The notes under the pieces were generated by a model. The model did no database searches. It saw only the letters and a program-made list of their open reading frames with translations, and was not told the DNA's origin. A stretch of 64,000 nt of DNA from Prosthecobacter sp. (GTDB lineage: Bacteria > Verrucomicrobiota > Verrucomicrobiia > Verrucomicrobiales > Verrucomicrobiaceae): NCBI RefSeq assembly GCF_020439865.1, contig NZ_JAGRPF010000095.1:26921-90920 (forward strand), in the 5' to 3' direction. Position 1 is the stretch's first letter. Each line of letters begins with the position of its first letter. This document shows, in pieces, positions 28,400-36,518 of this stretch. A program made the position numbers and the translations under genes.

Positions 28400-31300
28400 C
28401 TACCGCTTCGCCTTCGTCGCGATCGCCTTGTAGTAGCTTTCGATTGCGGCGCGATATTCTGGCGCGGCTTCGCTTCGTGTAGCTTCGGTGAGATCGTCAG
28501 CCATTTTTTGCGGAAGATGGCCCCAGTCGCCTTTGGCGAGAATGCTCAACTGGCCGAGTTCGCCATCCTTGAGTTCAGTGGACTGGTTGCCGCCTTCCGC
28601 CGATTGCGCCTGCGTGTTCTGTCCCTGCTGTTTCTCGTTCTGCGCCATCTGCTGCTGGCCCGGTTTCTGGCCGGGCGTCTGACCCTGATTGCGGGAGTCG
28701 GCCATGCTCTGCTGCTGGGCCTGCTGTGCCTGATTGAGTGAGTTCTGAGCCTGCTGGCCCTGTTGCTGACCATTCTGCTGCTGCTGGCCGTTCTGTGCCT
28801 GCTGTTGCTGATCGCCCTGCATCGGATGCAACTGCGCATCGAGCTGATCGAGCGCCTGAGCCAGCATCTGACCCTGCAATTGCTCAAGAGGCGAGGCGAG
28901 CATCGGCGGCGCGGTCTGACTCGCGGTGGCTTCGGCGGCTTTCGCGGCCTGCGCGGCGCTGGCCTGGCTTTGCTGTGCGGCCTGCGGATTGGGAACGGGG
29001 TTAGCCTGGGTGGCTTCGGCCTGCTGTCCGGCTTGTTGCAATTGACTGCTGGCCTGCGCGACCTGCTGCGCGGCTTCCTCGTCACCGAGACGCTGCTGAT
29101 GACGTGAGACACGCGCGAGATCGTTCGCGGCCTGTTTCTGTGCCATGCCGTTCTGCACGGCCTGCTGCGTTTCTTTGGCCACGGCCTGCTCGGCCTGTTG
29201 TGCGGTGCTCTTGGCGGTTTCGGCGAGCGCCTTTTGCATCGAAGGATTCTTCGGCAGCTCCTTCTCCAGCGCTTCCAGCACGGCCTGCGGATTTTGCTGC
29301 GCGTCCTGCGCCATCTCGGCGAGTTCCTTGGCGCGTTCGTAGGCTTCGTCCAGCGGCTCCTGCACGCCGAGATCCTGCTCCATCTGCTGCATCGCGGCCT
29401 GATCGGCTTCGGTGAGCTCCTGACCCTGCTCCATCTTCTGCATGTTTTGGGCGAGCTGCTGCAGGGCCTGCGCCGTCTGCTGCTGCGCATCGGCGGCGGC
29501 CTGGAGATTTTGCGCCTGAGGTTTGCTCTGCGTGGCCTGCGCGGCCTGTTTCAAATTCTGCGCGATCTGCGGTGTCTTCTGCTGCATCTGAGCAAGGGCG
29601 ACATCGGCGGTGCGCGCGAGCTGTGCTTCGCCTTTCTTCGTCAAATCGGAGGCGTTGGCCTCTTGGCGAAGCGCCGCCTGCAGCGCGGACATTTTCTCAG
29701 CGTTCTTCGCGGCTTCAGGACGAAGTTCCTGCGCTTTCTCACCGACTTCATCGACGGGCTTTTCGGCCTTCGCATCATTGGCCGCTGTCTGCGTTTCCTG
29801 CTGCGTCTTGGTGAGATCTTCCACCACACGCTTCATCATCTCGCTGACTTCAGGCGTGAGCGCGGCGAGCTGGGCGCGTGCGGCATCGACCTGTGGCTGC
29901 AACTGCGCGGCGAGGTCGTTGGCCTTCATCTGTGCATCGGCGGTGGCCTGTTGGGCGGGTTGCGAATTCAATTCCTGACCGGCCTGCTGCTGCGCCGCTT
30001 CACGGGCGAGGTTCTTGTTCTGCTCGGCGGCGTTGCGTGAGGCGTCGCTGGCCTGTTGTGCGGTCTGGCGCAGATTATTCGCCGCCTGCGGATCGGTCTT
30101 CTGCATTGCTTCGGCAATACGGGCGCGATTGATTTTTTCAGGGAGCTGCTGCAGCGCCTCGGCTGCGGCCTTGGCCTGTGCGGCGGTCTGCGCGCGGTCC
30201 TGCTGATTGGCGGGCAGCATGGATTCAGCCTGTGCGGATTCGAGCGCCTCGGCGGCATCCTGCGCGAGCGCATCCGCTTCGAGCGCACGCGTGGCCAGCG
30301 CGAGCTGCGTGGCTCGTTCTTTCAATTCAGCGAGCGCCTTGGCGGCTTCGGAAGGCGGCGCGTTGGTCTTGCGGGCCTTCTCTGCTTCCTCGGGAGAGGG
30401 CAGGGGAATCTTCTTTGCTTCGGCGGTCTTGCGGGCGAGTTCATCCGCGGCGCGGCTGGCGCGGTTCGTGTCGAGCGCGGCCTGAGTGTTGGTGGCCTTG
30501 TTTTGCTCGCGCAGTTCGCCCTGGTCCTGCAGTTGTTTGGCCGCTTCGGCGAGCTGCTTTTCGGCCTTCTCAGCAGGTGTGAGTCCGTCGCGGTCGCTGC
30601 GTTTGTTTTTGCGCGGATCACGCGCGGCGCTTTCGGCCTCGGCGAGTGCATTCTTCGCTTCTTCAAGTTTGGCGAGCGCCGGGTTGTCGAGACGGGCAAG
30701 TTGCTCACGTCGTTGCGTCGCTTCGTTCATCGTCTGTTCGGCGATGCCGCGTGTCACATCAGCGGCCTGCTGCAAACGGCTGCGGAGGTTGTCGGAGGCG
30801 CCGTACAGGTGCTCGGGGCTCTTGGTCTGCTCAGGCTTGTCGAGGCTGCTGTCGAGATCACCGGATGTTTCACCGATCTTTTTGTCGATGTCCTGCAGTT
30901 GTCCGCGGTTGCGGCCGTTCTGCGTGGTGTCGAGCTGCTGCAGGTCCTTCTGCAACGTCTTGGCCTGGGCCATGAGTGCACGCTGCTGCTCCTGCCATTT
31001 GGGACGCTGCTCGGAGTCGCGATTGGCCTGAAGCGCGTTTTCGGTGAGCATCTTCGACTGCCGCTGCAACTGCTGCGACTCTTTGGCGGCGATCTTCGCG
31101 GTGTCTTCCGCGGCAAATGCGCGCGCGGCCTCGGCGATGAGGTTTGTCGTGGAGGAGGCCTCGCTCGCCGCACGTTTGAGCGGCTCGGGGTTCTCGAGCT
31201 TGTCACCGTTGAGCTTCTCCAGCTCGGGAAGCTGTTCACGGCGCACCTGTGCAAGACGCTCGCCGAGCAGCTGAGCTTCGGCGGCATCAAGCTGGTTCGG

Positions 31301-33082
31301 CGCATCGCGTGCGGCGTCCTTCAGGGCATTCCACACTTCCTCCGCCTGCGCTTTGACCTGCTCGAGCTTTTCCTGCGCGCTGGCGAGTGCGTTCTCCGCC
31401 TCGTCTTTGGCCTTGTTGGGATCCTTGCGGGCGTTGCGTTCGAACTTGCGCACCTTTTCGAGATCTTTGCGAAGTTCGTGAGTTTGTTCGTTGAGGCGTT
31501 CAGCTTTCTGCGCGAGGCGGCGCTGGGAGTCGGCCCACTGGCGCTGACGCGGATCGATCGTTTGTTCGAGAATGATGACACGCACAGGCGGCGATTCCGC
31601 CTTCTGGCCTTTGAGGTCGGTGGCGACGAGTTTGAAGAGCAGCGCGTCGCCGGGTTTCACGCCGAGCGGTGCGAGCGGAAGCAGGCTTTGCACCGGGGCT
31701 TCCTTGGCTGCTTTGACGATCTGAATTTCCTGTTCGCTCCAGTTTGCTCCGTTGATGGCATGCGCGAGCTTCACGCTGGCAAGACCGACATCATCGGTGG
31801 TCAGACCTGCGATGCGCACGGCTTCATCAGGCAGCAGTTCGGTCTGCTCGAGCGGATCGTTGATCTGCGCCGTTGGCGGAAGATCAGGAATGGTGGTGAT
31901 GCGCCAGGGTGTGCTCTCCTCATTGGTGAAGCCGGTTTCCTTAGACTTGAGCGATACCTGCCAGGAACCGTGCGCCGCCTGAATGGCGAGTTCGGTGGTG
32001 AGCAATCCCTCGGACGTGGTGCTTGATGGCACCGTCTTCTTTTCCGGCAGATCCGGATTTAACACGAAGTCGCTTTGCGAAACGGGTTGATTGGTTTTGA
32101 GCGTCAGTTTGACCTTGGATCCGTCGAGCGCTTCGAGATCACCGTGATCTTCGCTGATTTGAGTTTCCTTCCAGCCGGAGTAGGCCGGCGGTACGATGGT
32201 CTTGGTGAACTCGACGATGCGTGGACGTGCACGTGCGCTGAGCGTGCGCCACGGGGTGATGGCGTCTGCCGCGTGGATGCGATAACGGACATCACTCTGT
32301 CCGACGGGCACGACTCCTTCAAAGCGTGTGGTGCCAACGCTGGAGAGTTCGGTGCGGCGCGGTTTGGAACCGTCGGTTTGAAACTCAAGAGTGGCGATCT
32401 CGGGACGCGCGCCTTCTGTCTCAATGATGAGCGGGACTTCCGAGCCGATGGGGGCAAGGGATTGCGGCTGCTGAGGCTCGAGGATGCGAATCTTGACCGA
32501 GGCGGGGCGTTCGAGATTCGCGAATGGGAGGGCGGCACGAGCGAGGAAGCCGCTGAGGTAGAGACCGGGAACCAGGCAGAGCACTAGAATGACAAGCACT
32601 GCGCCACTTGCCGCGAGAAACCATGGCTTGAGCGTGCGCACGGGAAGCCTCCCCGCCCAGTCAATGCCTTCGACGGATGCGGCCACATCGTCCTGCAGTT
32701 TTTCACGGAACTCGACGGAGTCCTTCACATTGGCGCCGTCGTGCGGATCAGCGAGTTCGACAGCTGCGAGGATGCGCTCACGCAGGGCCGGTTCGGCGGC
32801 TTCGATGAGCTTGGCGGTGCCTTCTTTACCACCGGCCTGAGCGATGAATCGCCAGGCGACTTTCCATGCGGCGAAAACAGCGCCTGCATAAACCAAGAGC
32901 GATACCCACGGACGAATCACATCCGGCATGAACCACACGCGGTCGAGCACAGCGATGATCGTGAATGCCACGAGTGCGATCGCGATGCCACAGAGAAGCG
33001 CACGTGTCTGGAGGAGGAACTGACGGCGCTGACGAAAGCGTTCGAGGGCTTCGTGCGTGGCGGGACGGAGGGCGAGGTTCAT
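28400..33082 (-). CDS. DUF4175-like membrane protein with very long Ala/Gln-rich coiled coil
   Basis: 1560 residues. Two membrane spans lie near residues 27-47 and 57-78 and a third near 148-170. A beta-rich region of about 330 residues follows ('KTIVPPAYSGWKETQIS', 'PDLPPTAQINDPLEQTEL'), then about 1000 residues of charged and Ala/Gln-rich heptad-like helix, with extreme Gln-richness near the end ('QGDQQQQAQNGQQQQ'). This is the arrangement of DUF4175-type proteins, which in Planctomycetes/Verrucomicrobia often accompany MoxR-VWA genes; none are seen here, so the gene stands alone. Function is unknown; an envelope-spanning scaffold is plausible. The start ATG at 33080-33082 has no clear ribosome site. 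A long open frame on the opposite strand (30056-32026) is a codon-bias shadow. Confidence 0.85.
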   Translation of the reverse strand: MNLALRPATHEALERFRQRRQFLLQTRALLCGIAIALVAFTIIAVLDRVWFMPDVIRPWVSLLVYAGAVFAAWKVAWRFIAQAGGKEGTAKLIEAAEPALRERILAAVELADPHDGANVKDSVEFREKLQDDVAASVEGIDWAGRLPVRTLKPWFLAASGAVLVILVLCLVPGLYLSGFLARAALPFANLERPASVKIRILEPQQPQSLAPIGSEVPLIIETEGARPEIATLEFQTDGSKPRRTELSSVGTTRFEGVVPVGQSDVRYRIHAADAITPWRTLSARARPRIVEFTKTIVPPAYSGWKETQISEDHGDLEALDGSKVKLTLKTNQPVSQSDFVLNPDLPEKKTVPSSTTSEGLLTTELAIQAAHGSWQVSLKSKETGFTNEESTPWRITTIPDLPPTAQINDPLEQTELLPDEAVRIAGLTTDDVGLASVKLAHAINGANWSEQEIQIVKAAKEAPVQSLLPLAPLGVKPGDALLFKLVATDLKGQKAESPPVRVIILEQTIDPRQRQWADSQRRLAQKAERLNEQTHELRKDLEKVRKFERNARKDPNKAKDEAENALASAQEKLEQVKAQAEEVWNALKDAARDAPNQLDAAEAQLLGERLAQVRREQLPELEKLNGDKLENPEPLKRAASEASSTTNLIAEAARAFAAEDTAKIAAKESQQLQRQSKMLTENALQANRDSEQRPKWQEQQRALMAQAKTLQKDLQQLDTTQNGRNRGQLQDIDKKIGETSGDLDSSLDKPEQTKSPEHLYGASDNLRSRLQQAADVTRGIAEQTMNEATQRREQLARLDNPALAKLEEAKNALAEAESAARDPRKNKRSDRDGLTPAEKAEKQLAEAAKQLQDQGELREQNKATNTQAALDTNRASRAADELARKTAEAKKIPLPSPEEAEKARKTNAPPSEAAKALAELKERATQLALATRALEADALAQDAAEALESAQAESMLPANQQDRAQTAAQAKAAAEALQQLPEKINRARIAEAMQKTDPQAANNLRQTAQQASDASRNAAEQNKNLAREAAQQQAGQELNSQPAQQATADAQMKANDLAAQLQPQVDAARAQLAALTPEVSEMMKRVVEDLTKTQQETQTAANDAKAEKPVDEVGEKAQELRPEAAKNAEKMSALQAALRQEANASDLTKKGEAQLARTADVALAQMQQKTPQIAQNLKQAAQATQSKPQAQNLQAAADAQQQTAQALQQLAQNMQKMEQGQELTEADQAAMQQMEQDLGVQEPLDEAYERAKELAEMAQDAQQNPQAVLEALEKELPKNPSMQKALAETAKSTAQQAEQAVAKETQQAVQNGMAQKQAANDLARVSRHQQRLGDEEAAQQVAQASSQLQQAGQQAEATQANPVPNPQAAQQSQASAAQAAKAAEATASQTAPPMLASPLEQLQGQMLAQALDQLDAQLHPMQGDQQQQAQNGQQQQNGQQQGQQAQNSLNQAQQAQQQSMADSRNQGQTPGQKPGQQQMAQNEKQQGQNTQAQSAEGGNQSTELKDGELGQLSILAKGDWGHLPQKMADDLTEATRSEAAPEYRAAIESYYKAIATKAKR

Positions 33083-33303
33083 GAGGGTGCAGGCTTAACG
33101 CGGCCTTGGAGAGCTTCTTTTCGGGATCGGAGCGGATGCTAAACACCCTGAAATGGGCGGGGTAGCAGCGCGTGCGCCAGTTTTCCGACTTCTCTGGGGG
33201 CTGCACAAGCATTCTCCTCGATTTGGCTCGCATTTGAGAGAATGACTCCAAAACCAAAAAACTTACTTTCTGCGGAGTGTGATTTGGCATAAATATCATT
33301 GAA

Positions 33304-33319
33304 TCTGATCTGAATCAGA
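33304..33319. promoter_or_regulatory. Short perfect inverted repeat upstream of the ATPase gene
   Basis: TCTGAT-CTGA-ATCAGA has 6-bp arms around a 4-nt centre and ends 20 nt before the GTG start at 33340. It lies in the 257-bp divergent spacer between the DUF4175-like gene and the ATPase. It could be an operator or a chance palindrome. Confidence 0.25.
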
Positions 33320-33339
33320 ACCCTGAAACCGGATTCGTT

Positions 33340-35706
33340 GTGGAAAGTCCAGAATCAACACCGCCAAAACCCTTGCCACCCGCCTTGAACCAGCCTTCGG
33401 CTCTGCCTCAGGCTGAGGGTGTGAACCCGTTTGCAGACGACGTCTGCGCCGGGCCGTTTGGCGTGGAGGAGAATCGTTCGGTGCCGGGCATGAACGCGGA
33501 CATTCTGGGGCAGTTGACCTCGACGATCGATGAGCGTCAAAGCAGCGTGGGGCGTGCCGGAGGGCAGCCCTTGCTGCTTCTCACGGCTCCGCGTGCCGGT
33601 TATGGCAAAACGCATCTGCTGGGGCGTCTGGCGGCTGCCGCAAACGGTCAGGTGGTGCTGGTTCCCCTGGCGTTTCGGCTGGAGGATGAGATCGGCATTT
33701 CAGCTGTCGCTGTTCGTGGCCTTGAATCCATGGCGCGTGCGGAAACAACGCGTGAAGGCTGGACCAAGCTGCGCGAGGCCTGCGCCGGCGTGTGTGCGGC
33801 ACTGGTAAGACGCTTGATCGAGAACGGCACGCTGCCATGCGCGAATCCTGAGCAGGCGATGCGCGTGCTGAGCGGTGATCCCGTTGAGGTCTTCGATGTG
33901 AACGGAAGTGCGCGCCTTATTGGCGACTGGGTGAGGCGCTTCGATGGTCAGTTGCGCAAACCGATGGTCGAGCAGGCGATGAAACGTGTGCCGGCGATTC
34001 CTGCGGCGCTCGAATCCTGGGTGGATGCGATGCTGAATCACGCGCTGGACGGCGGCATGTCCCGGATGGCCGTGCTGCGTTCGCTGGCGGCCGATGAAAC
34101 GAGTGAAGGACCGGTGACGTGGCTGCGCCTGCTCGGCCTGTGGCGTCCCGTGGTGCTGCTGGTGGATCATCTGGACGCCTACTATCGCAATCCTGAAGCC
34201 GGGCTGCGCATTGCCTCGCTGCTGCTCGACATGTCGGAGATGGACGGCGTGCATGTGGTGCTGAGTCTGAACCAGGATGTGTGGCAGGCGACGTTTGGTC
34301 ATCACCTGCCGAGTTCGATCGAGGATCGGCTCACCGCTTCGCAGATGCTGCTGCGGGGCATTGGAGAAAACGAGGCGGCAACGCTGCTGCGCATGCGTTT
34401 GCAGCAGGCCGGTGTCTCGGCGGATGACGTGCGCGAGTTCACAGCGTTTCTGGATGTGAAGCGCCATTTCCTCGGACGACCGCTGGGTTCAGTGTCGGCC
34501 CGCGCCTTTCTGCGGCATGCGGCAAAGCAGTGGGATTTTTTCCAACAGACGCTGGCATCGCCGCCTGCGGTCGCCTCGATTTCTCCGGAGGAGATGGCGA
34601 CGGAGGAGTCCGGGGTGCTGCCGTTAATGACAGACGTGGTGCCGGAGGAAGAAGAGGCTCCGAAACCCGGTGAGGTTTCGATTTTCGATTCGAGCACCTC
34701 GGCGCAGATGAAACTCATTGCCGAAGGCCTGGCCGAACCGACGCCCGCTCTGCCCCAGCAGGATGAAGTGCCGCTGATGCCGCCTCCAGCTCCAGCTCCC
34801 ACGATCAATGGAAACCATCTGCCTCCTCCGAGTGCGAATGGGGAGTCTGGTGCATCCTCGGTTCCTGCCGAACCTCCGGTGCAGGCTCAGTTTTCGCCGA
34901 GTTCCGCAGGTGCGTTTGAAAACCTGCGCGAGATGCTCGGCAAACTGCGTCAGCCAAGTGCTCCGGTTCCCGGCGCGGAGGGGGGCGGCACGCATGCCGT
35001 CGCTCAACGGCTCGCAGGAGTGATGGCGTCCAGCGTTGCTCCCGGCATGGCGACAGGCTCGGCCCTGCCCGTGCCTTCGTCGGTGTTTGCGGCACCCGCC
35101 CCTGCCGCTCCTGTTCCGGAACATGCGGAGCGTGATGCGTTGCTGGGCCGCTATGAGGCGCTGCGCCTGCAAATGGCCGCTGAGGCCGTTTCACTGCCGC
35201 TGGATTACACGAAACTGGCGGACCTCATCCGTCTCGCAGGAAAGCGTTTCCCGCTGGTGCGATTCAGCGAGCACGAACTCCCCGGCATGACAGGGCGATA
35301 TGCGATGTGCTGGGCGCTCCAAGGACTGGAGATCATCTTTGGCCTCGCAAATTTTGCCGACGGCTCCTACTGGCGCACGCTGGCCGGTTTCGCCGCTGGT
35401 CGTCAGGCTGAGCTGAATGTGAGCGCGGTCGATGGCTCGCCGAAACTGAAGATCGTCACCTTCAAAACAGACCGCGAACAGCAAAGCTGGGCCATTCTCC
35501 AGCACAGCACCGCCTTCCCGGAAGAACTGAAGGCGCAGGTGGATGCGATCCACCTCGACACACCGAGTGTGGCGGCGCTCTACGCCATGCAGCGCATCAT
35601 CAAGGAATCCGAAAGCGGCTCCCTGCAGGCCACGCCCGCGCAGGTGATGAGTGTGCTCGCTCGCGAACTCGACTTCTTCTGGAAGCGCGTGACGCGTGCG
35701 GGGTGA
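33340..35706 (+). CDS. P-loop ATPase with long disordered linker and unknown C-terminal domain
   Basis: 788 residues from a GTG start. The N-terminal third is an AAA/STAND-like NTPase: Walker A 'APRAGYGKTHLL' near residue 88 (its first position is not the usual Gly), Walker B 'PVVLLVDHLDAYYR' near residue 270, and a sensor-like 'VHVVLSLNQDVW'. Residues of about 400-610 are Pro/Ala-rich and probably disordered. A conserved-looking globular domain (about 615-788) follows, with 'WRTLAGFAAGRQAELNV' and 'LARELDFFWKRV'. I do not recognise that domain. It is transcribed away from the DUF4175-like gene. The stop codon lies 7 nt before the attC-like element. Confidence 0.8.
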   Translation: MESPESTPPKPLPPALNQPSALPQAEGVNPFADDVCAGPFGVEENRSVPGMNADILGQLTSTIDERQSSVGRAGGQPLLLLTAPRAGYGKTHLLGRLAAAANGQVVLVPLAFRLEDEIGISAVAVRGLESMARAETTREGWTKLREACAGVCAALVRRLIENGTLPCANPEQAMRVLSGDPVEVFDVNGSARLIGDWVRRFDGQLRKPMVEQAMKRVPAIPAALESWVDAMLNHALDGGMSRMAVLRSLAADETSEGPVTWLRLLGLWRPVVLLVDHLDAYYRNPEAGLRIASLLLDMSEMDGVHVVLSLNQDVWQATFGHHLPSSIEDRLTASQMLLRGIGENEAATLLRMRLQQAGVSADDVREFTAFLDVKRHFLGRPLGSVSARAFLRHAAKQWDFFQQTLASPPAVASISPEEMATEESGVLPLMTDVVPEEEEAPKPGEVSIFDSSTSAQMKLIAEGLAEPTPALPQQDEVPLMPPPAPAPTINGNHLPPPSANGESGASSVPAEPPVQAQFSPSSAGAFENLREMLGKLRQPSAPVPGAEGGGTHAVAQRLAGVMASSVAPGMATGSALPVPSSVFAAPAPAAPVPEHAERDALLGRYEALRLQMAAEAVSLPLDYTKLADLIRLAGKRFPLVRFSEHELPGMTGRYAMCWALQGLEIIFGLANFADGSYWRTLAGFAAGRQAELNVSAVDGSPKLKIVTFKTDREQQSWAILQHSTAFPEELKAQVDAIHLDTPSVAALYAMQRIIKESESGSLQATPAQVMSVLARELDFFWKRVTRAG

Positions 35707-35713
35707 GAGCATT

Positions 35714-35788
35714 GGCCAACGTTAGAGCTCACCGACTCAGGAAGCCGCAGAGCGGCTGGAGGAATTCGTGTGCAGCGGTTGGTTAGAC
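35714..35788 (-). other. Integron attC (59-base element)-like recombination site
   Basis: Read on the minus strand, the order and spacing match a classical attC site. R'' GTCTAAC is at 35788-35782, then a 5-nt spacer, then L'' GCT-G-CAC with one extra base at position 4 (35773). Next come a terminal hairpin AGCCGC-TCT-GCGGCT (35757-35743), L' GTGAGC (35732-35727), a 6-nt spacer, and R' GTTGGCC (35720-35714). R'' fits the RYYYAAC consensus exactly; R' has one deviation from GTTRRRY. The 75-nt length is normal. It begins 17 nt after the stop of the small minus-strand gene, the usual cassette arrangement. Confidence 0.6.
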
Positions 35789-35805
35789 GGCTTGTAATTG
35801 TTCGG

Positions 35806-36288
35806 TTACCAAGGCCGGAGGAGCAATATGAGACTGCTTGTGTTTCCTGAGTCAAGTGTTGTGCCGGTTCCGTATTGTGCCCACTTGTGTTGCAGTTCAC
35901 CCTCGGCGCGAAAATCACTGGTGGTTAGATCAATGGAGGCGCCGACCTTTCCATCGGACTCTACCCAAAGCTGGCTTCCGGTTTGGTTGTACTTTAGGAC
36001 CACGTGTCCAAAACCACCGTGGACTCGATCAACCCAGTAGTGTTCTGGTGCCATGCCGGGAACAACAACGGTCAGACGGTCGTCAGTTTCAATAGGATGC
36101 ACTGGACGTGCCTGAAAATACACTTCTGTGCCATTGGGCAATTTACCACCGATCCTTGGCCCCCATGGAGCAACGCCCAGCAGCACGCGTCCAATTGCGA
36201 AGAGTATCCATAACACAACGAGCACTATGATCGTGGCGATGATTATGAAGTATTTTCTTCTTGTGCTTTTCTGCGCTTCCGGGGCCAT
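35806..36288 (-). CDS. Small membrane-anchored protein, probable integron-cassette gene
   Basis: 160 residues from the ATG at 36288, which has a good ribosome site (AGAAAGGG about 6 nt upstream); a longer frame from 36324 lacks one. After a basic N-terminus ('KSTRRKYF') a single membrane span covers residues of about 13-35 ('IIIATIIVLVVLWILFAIG'). A soluble beta-rich domain follows ('GTEVYFQARPVHPIETDD', 'HYWVDRVHGGFGHVVL'). No family is recognised. The gene is noticeably more A+T-rich than its neighbours and runs against the upstream ATPase. Its stop is followed by the attC-like site. Both facts suggest acquisition as a mobile cassette. Confidence 0.7.
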   Translation of the reverse strand: MAPEAQKSTRRKYFIIIATIIVLVVLWILFAIGRVLLGVAPWGPRIGGKLPNGTEVYFQARPVHPIETDDRLTVVVPGMAPEHYWVDRVHGGFGHVVLKYNQTGSQLWVESDGKVGASIDLTTSDFRAEGELQHKWAQYGTGTTLDSGNTSSLILLLRPW

Positions 36289-36352
36289 GTGTGCCCTTTC
36301 TGTATAACATTGTGGATTATTCACAAATCAGTCGGTTTGCCAGCAGCGTTAA

Positions 36353-36445
36353 ATTCAGCAAATTTCTAGCCTGAGTACGACGAATTGCGTTCATGAGTGT
36401 GGGTTTACACGCTTATGTTGGAATCAGGCGACAAAAAGGTTGGGT
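36353..36445 (-). other. Weak second attC-like imperfect palindrome
   Basis: On the minus strand there is a consensus R'' ACCCAAC (36445-36439), a 5-nt spacer, an arm containing GCCTGA (36429-36424), the matching arm TCAGGC (36374-36369), and GCTGAAT (36359-36353), which is one base off GTTRRRY. Inner complementarity CATGAG/CTTATG adds to the fold. R''/R' pairing is poor (about 4 of 7). If real, it marks the upstream cassette boundary, about 65 nt before the small gene's start. It could instead be a transcription-termination structure for the hydrolase gene. Confidence 0.28.
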
Positions 36446-36518
36446 TCGTTCCACCTAGGAGCATCAAAACGATGTGTGAATATTCCAAGTTGGTCTGATT
36501 CAGGAACGGCCTGACCGG

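Noticed and set aside
30056..32026. 656-codon plus-strand frame opposite the DUF4175-like gene
   Set aside because: Leu/Arg/Gly-rich mirror of an Ala/Gln/Glu-rich coding strand; no motif, signal or start context.
36302..36354. GTATAAC...GTTAAAT pair as an alternative attC boundary
   Set aside because: Too short (53 nt) and no L-box pairing at the right spacing; the local CAAATC/GGTTTG hairpin does not fit attC layout.
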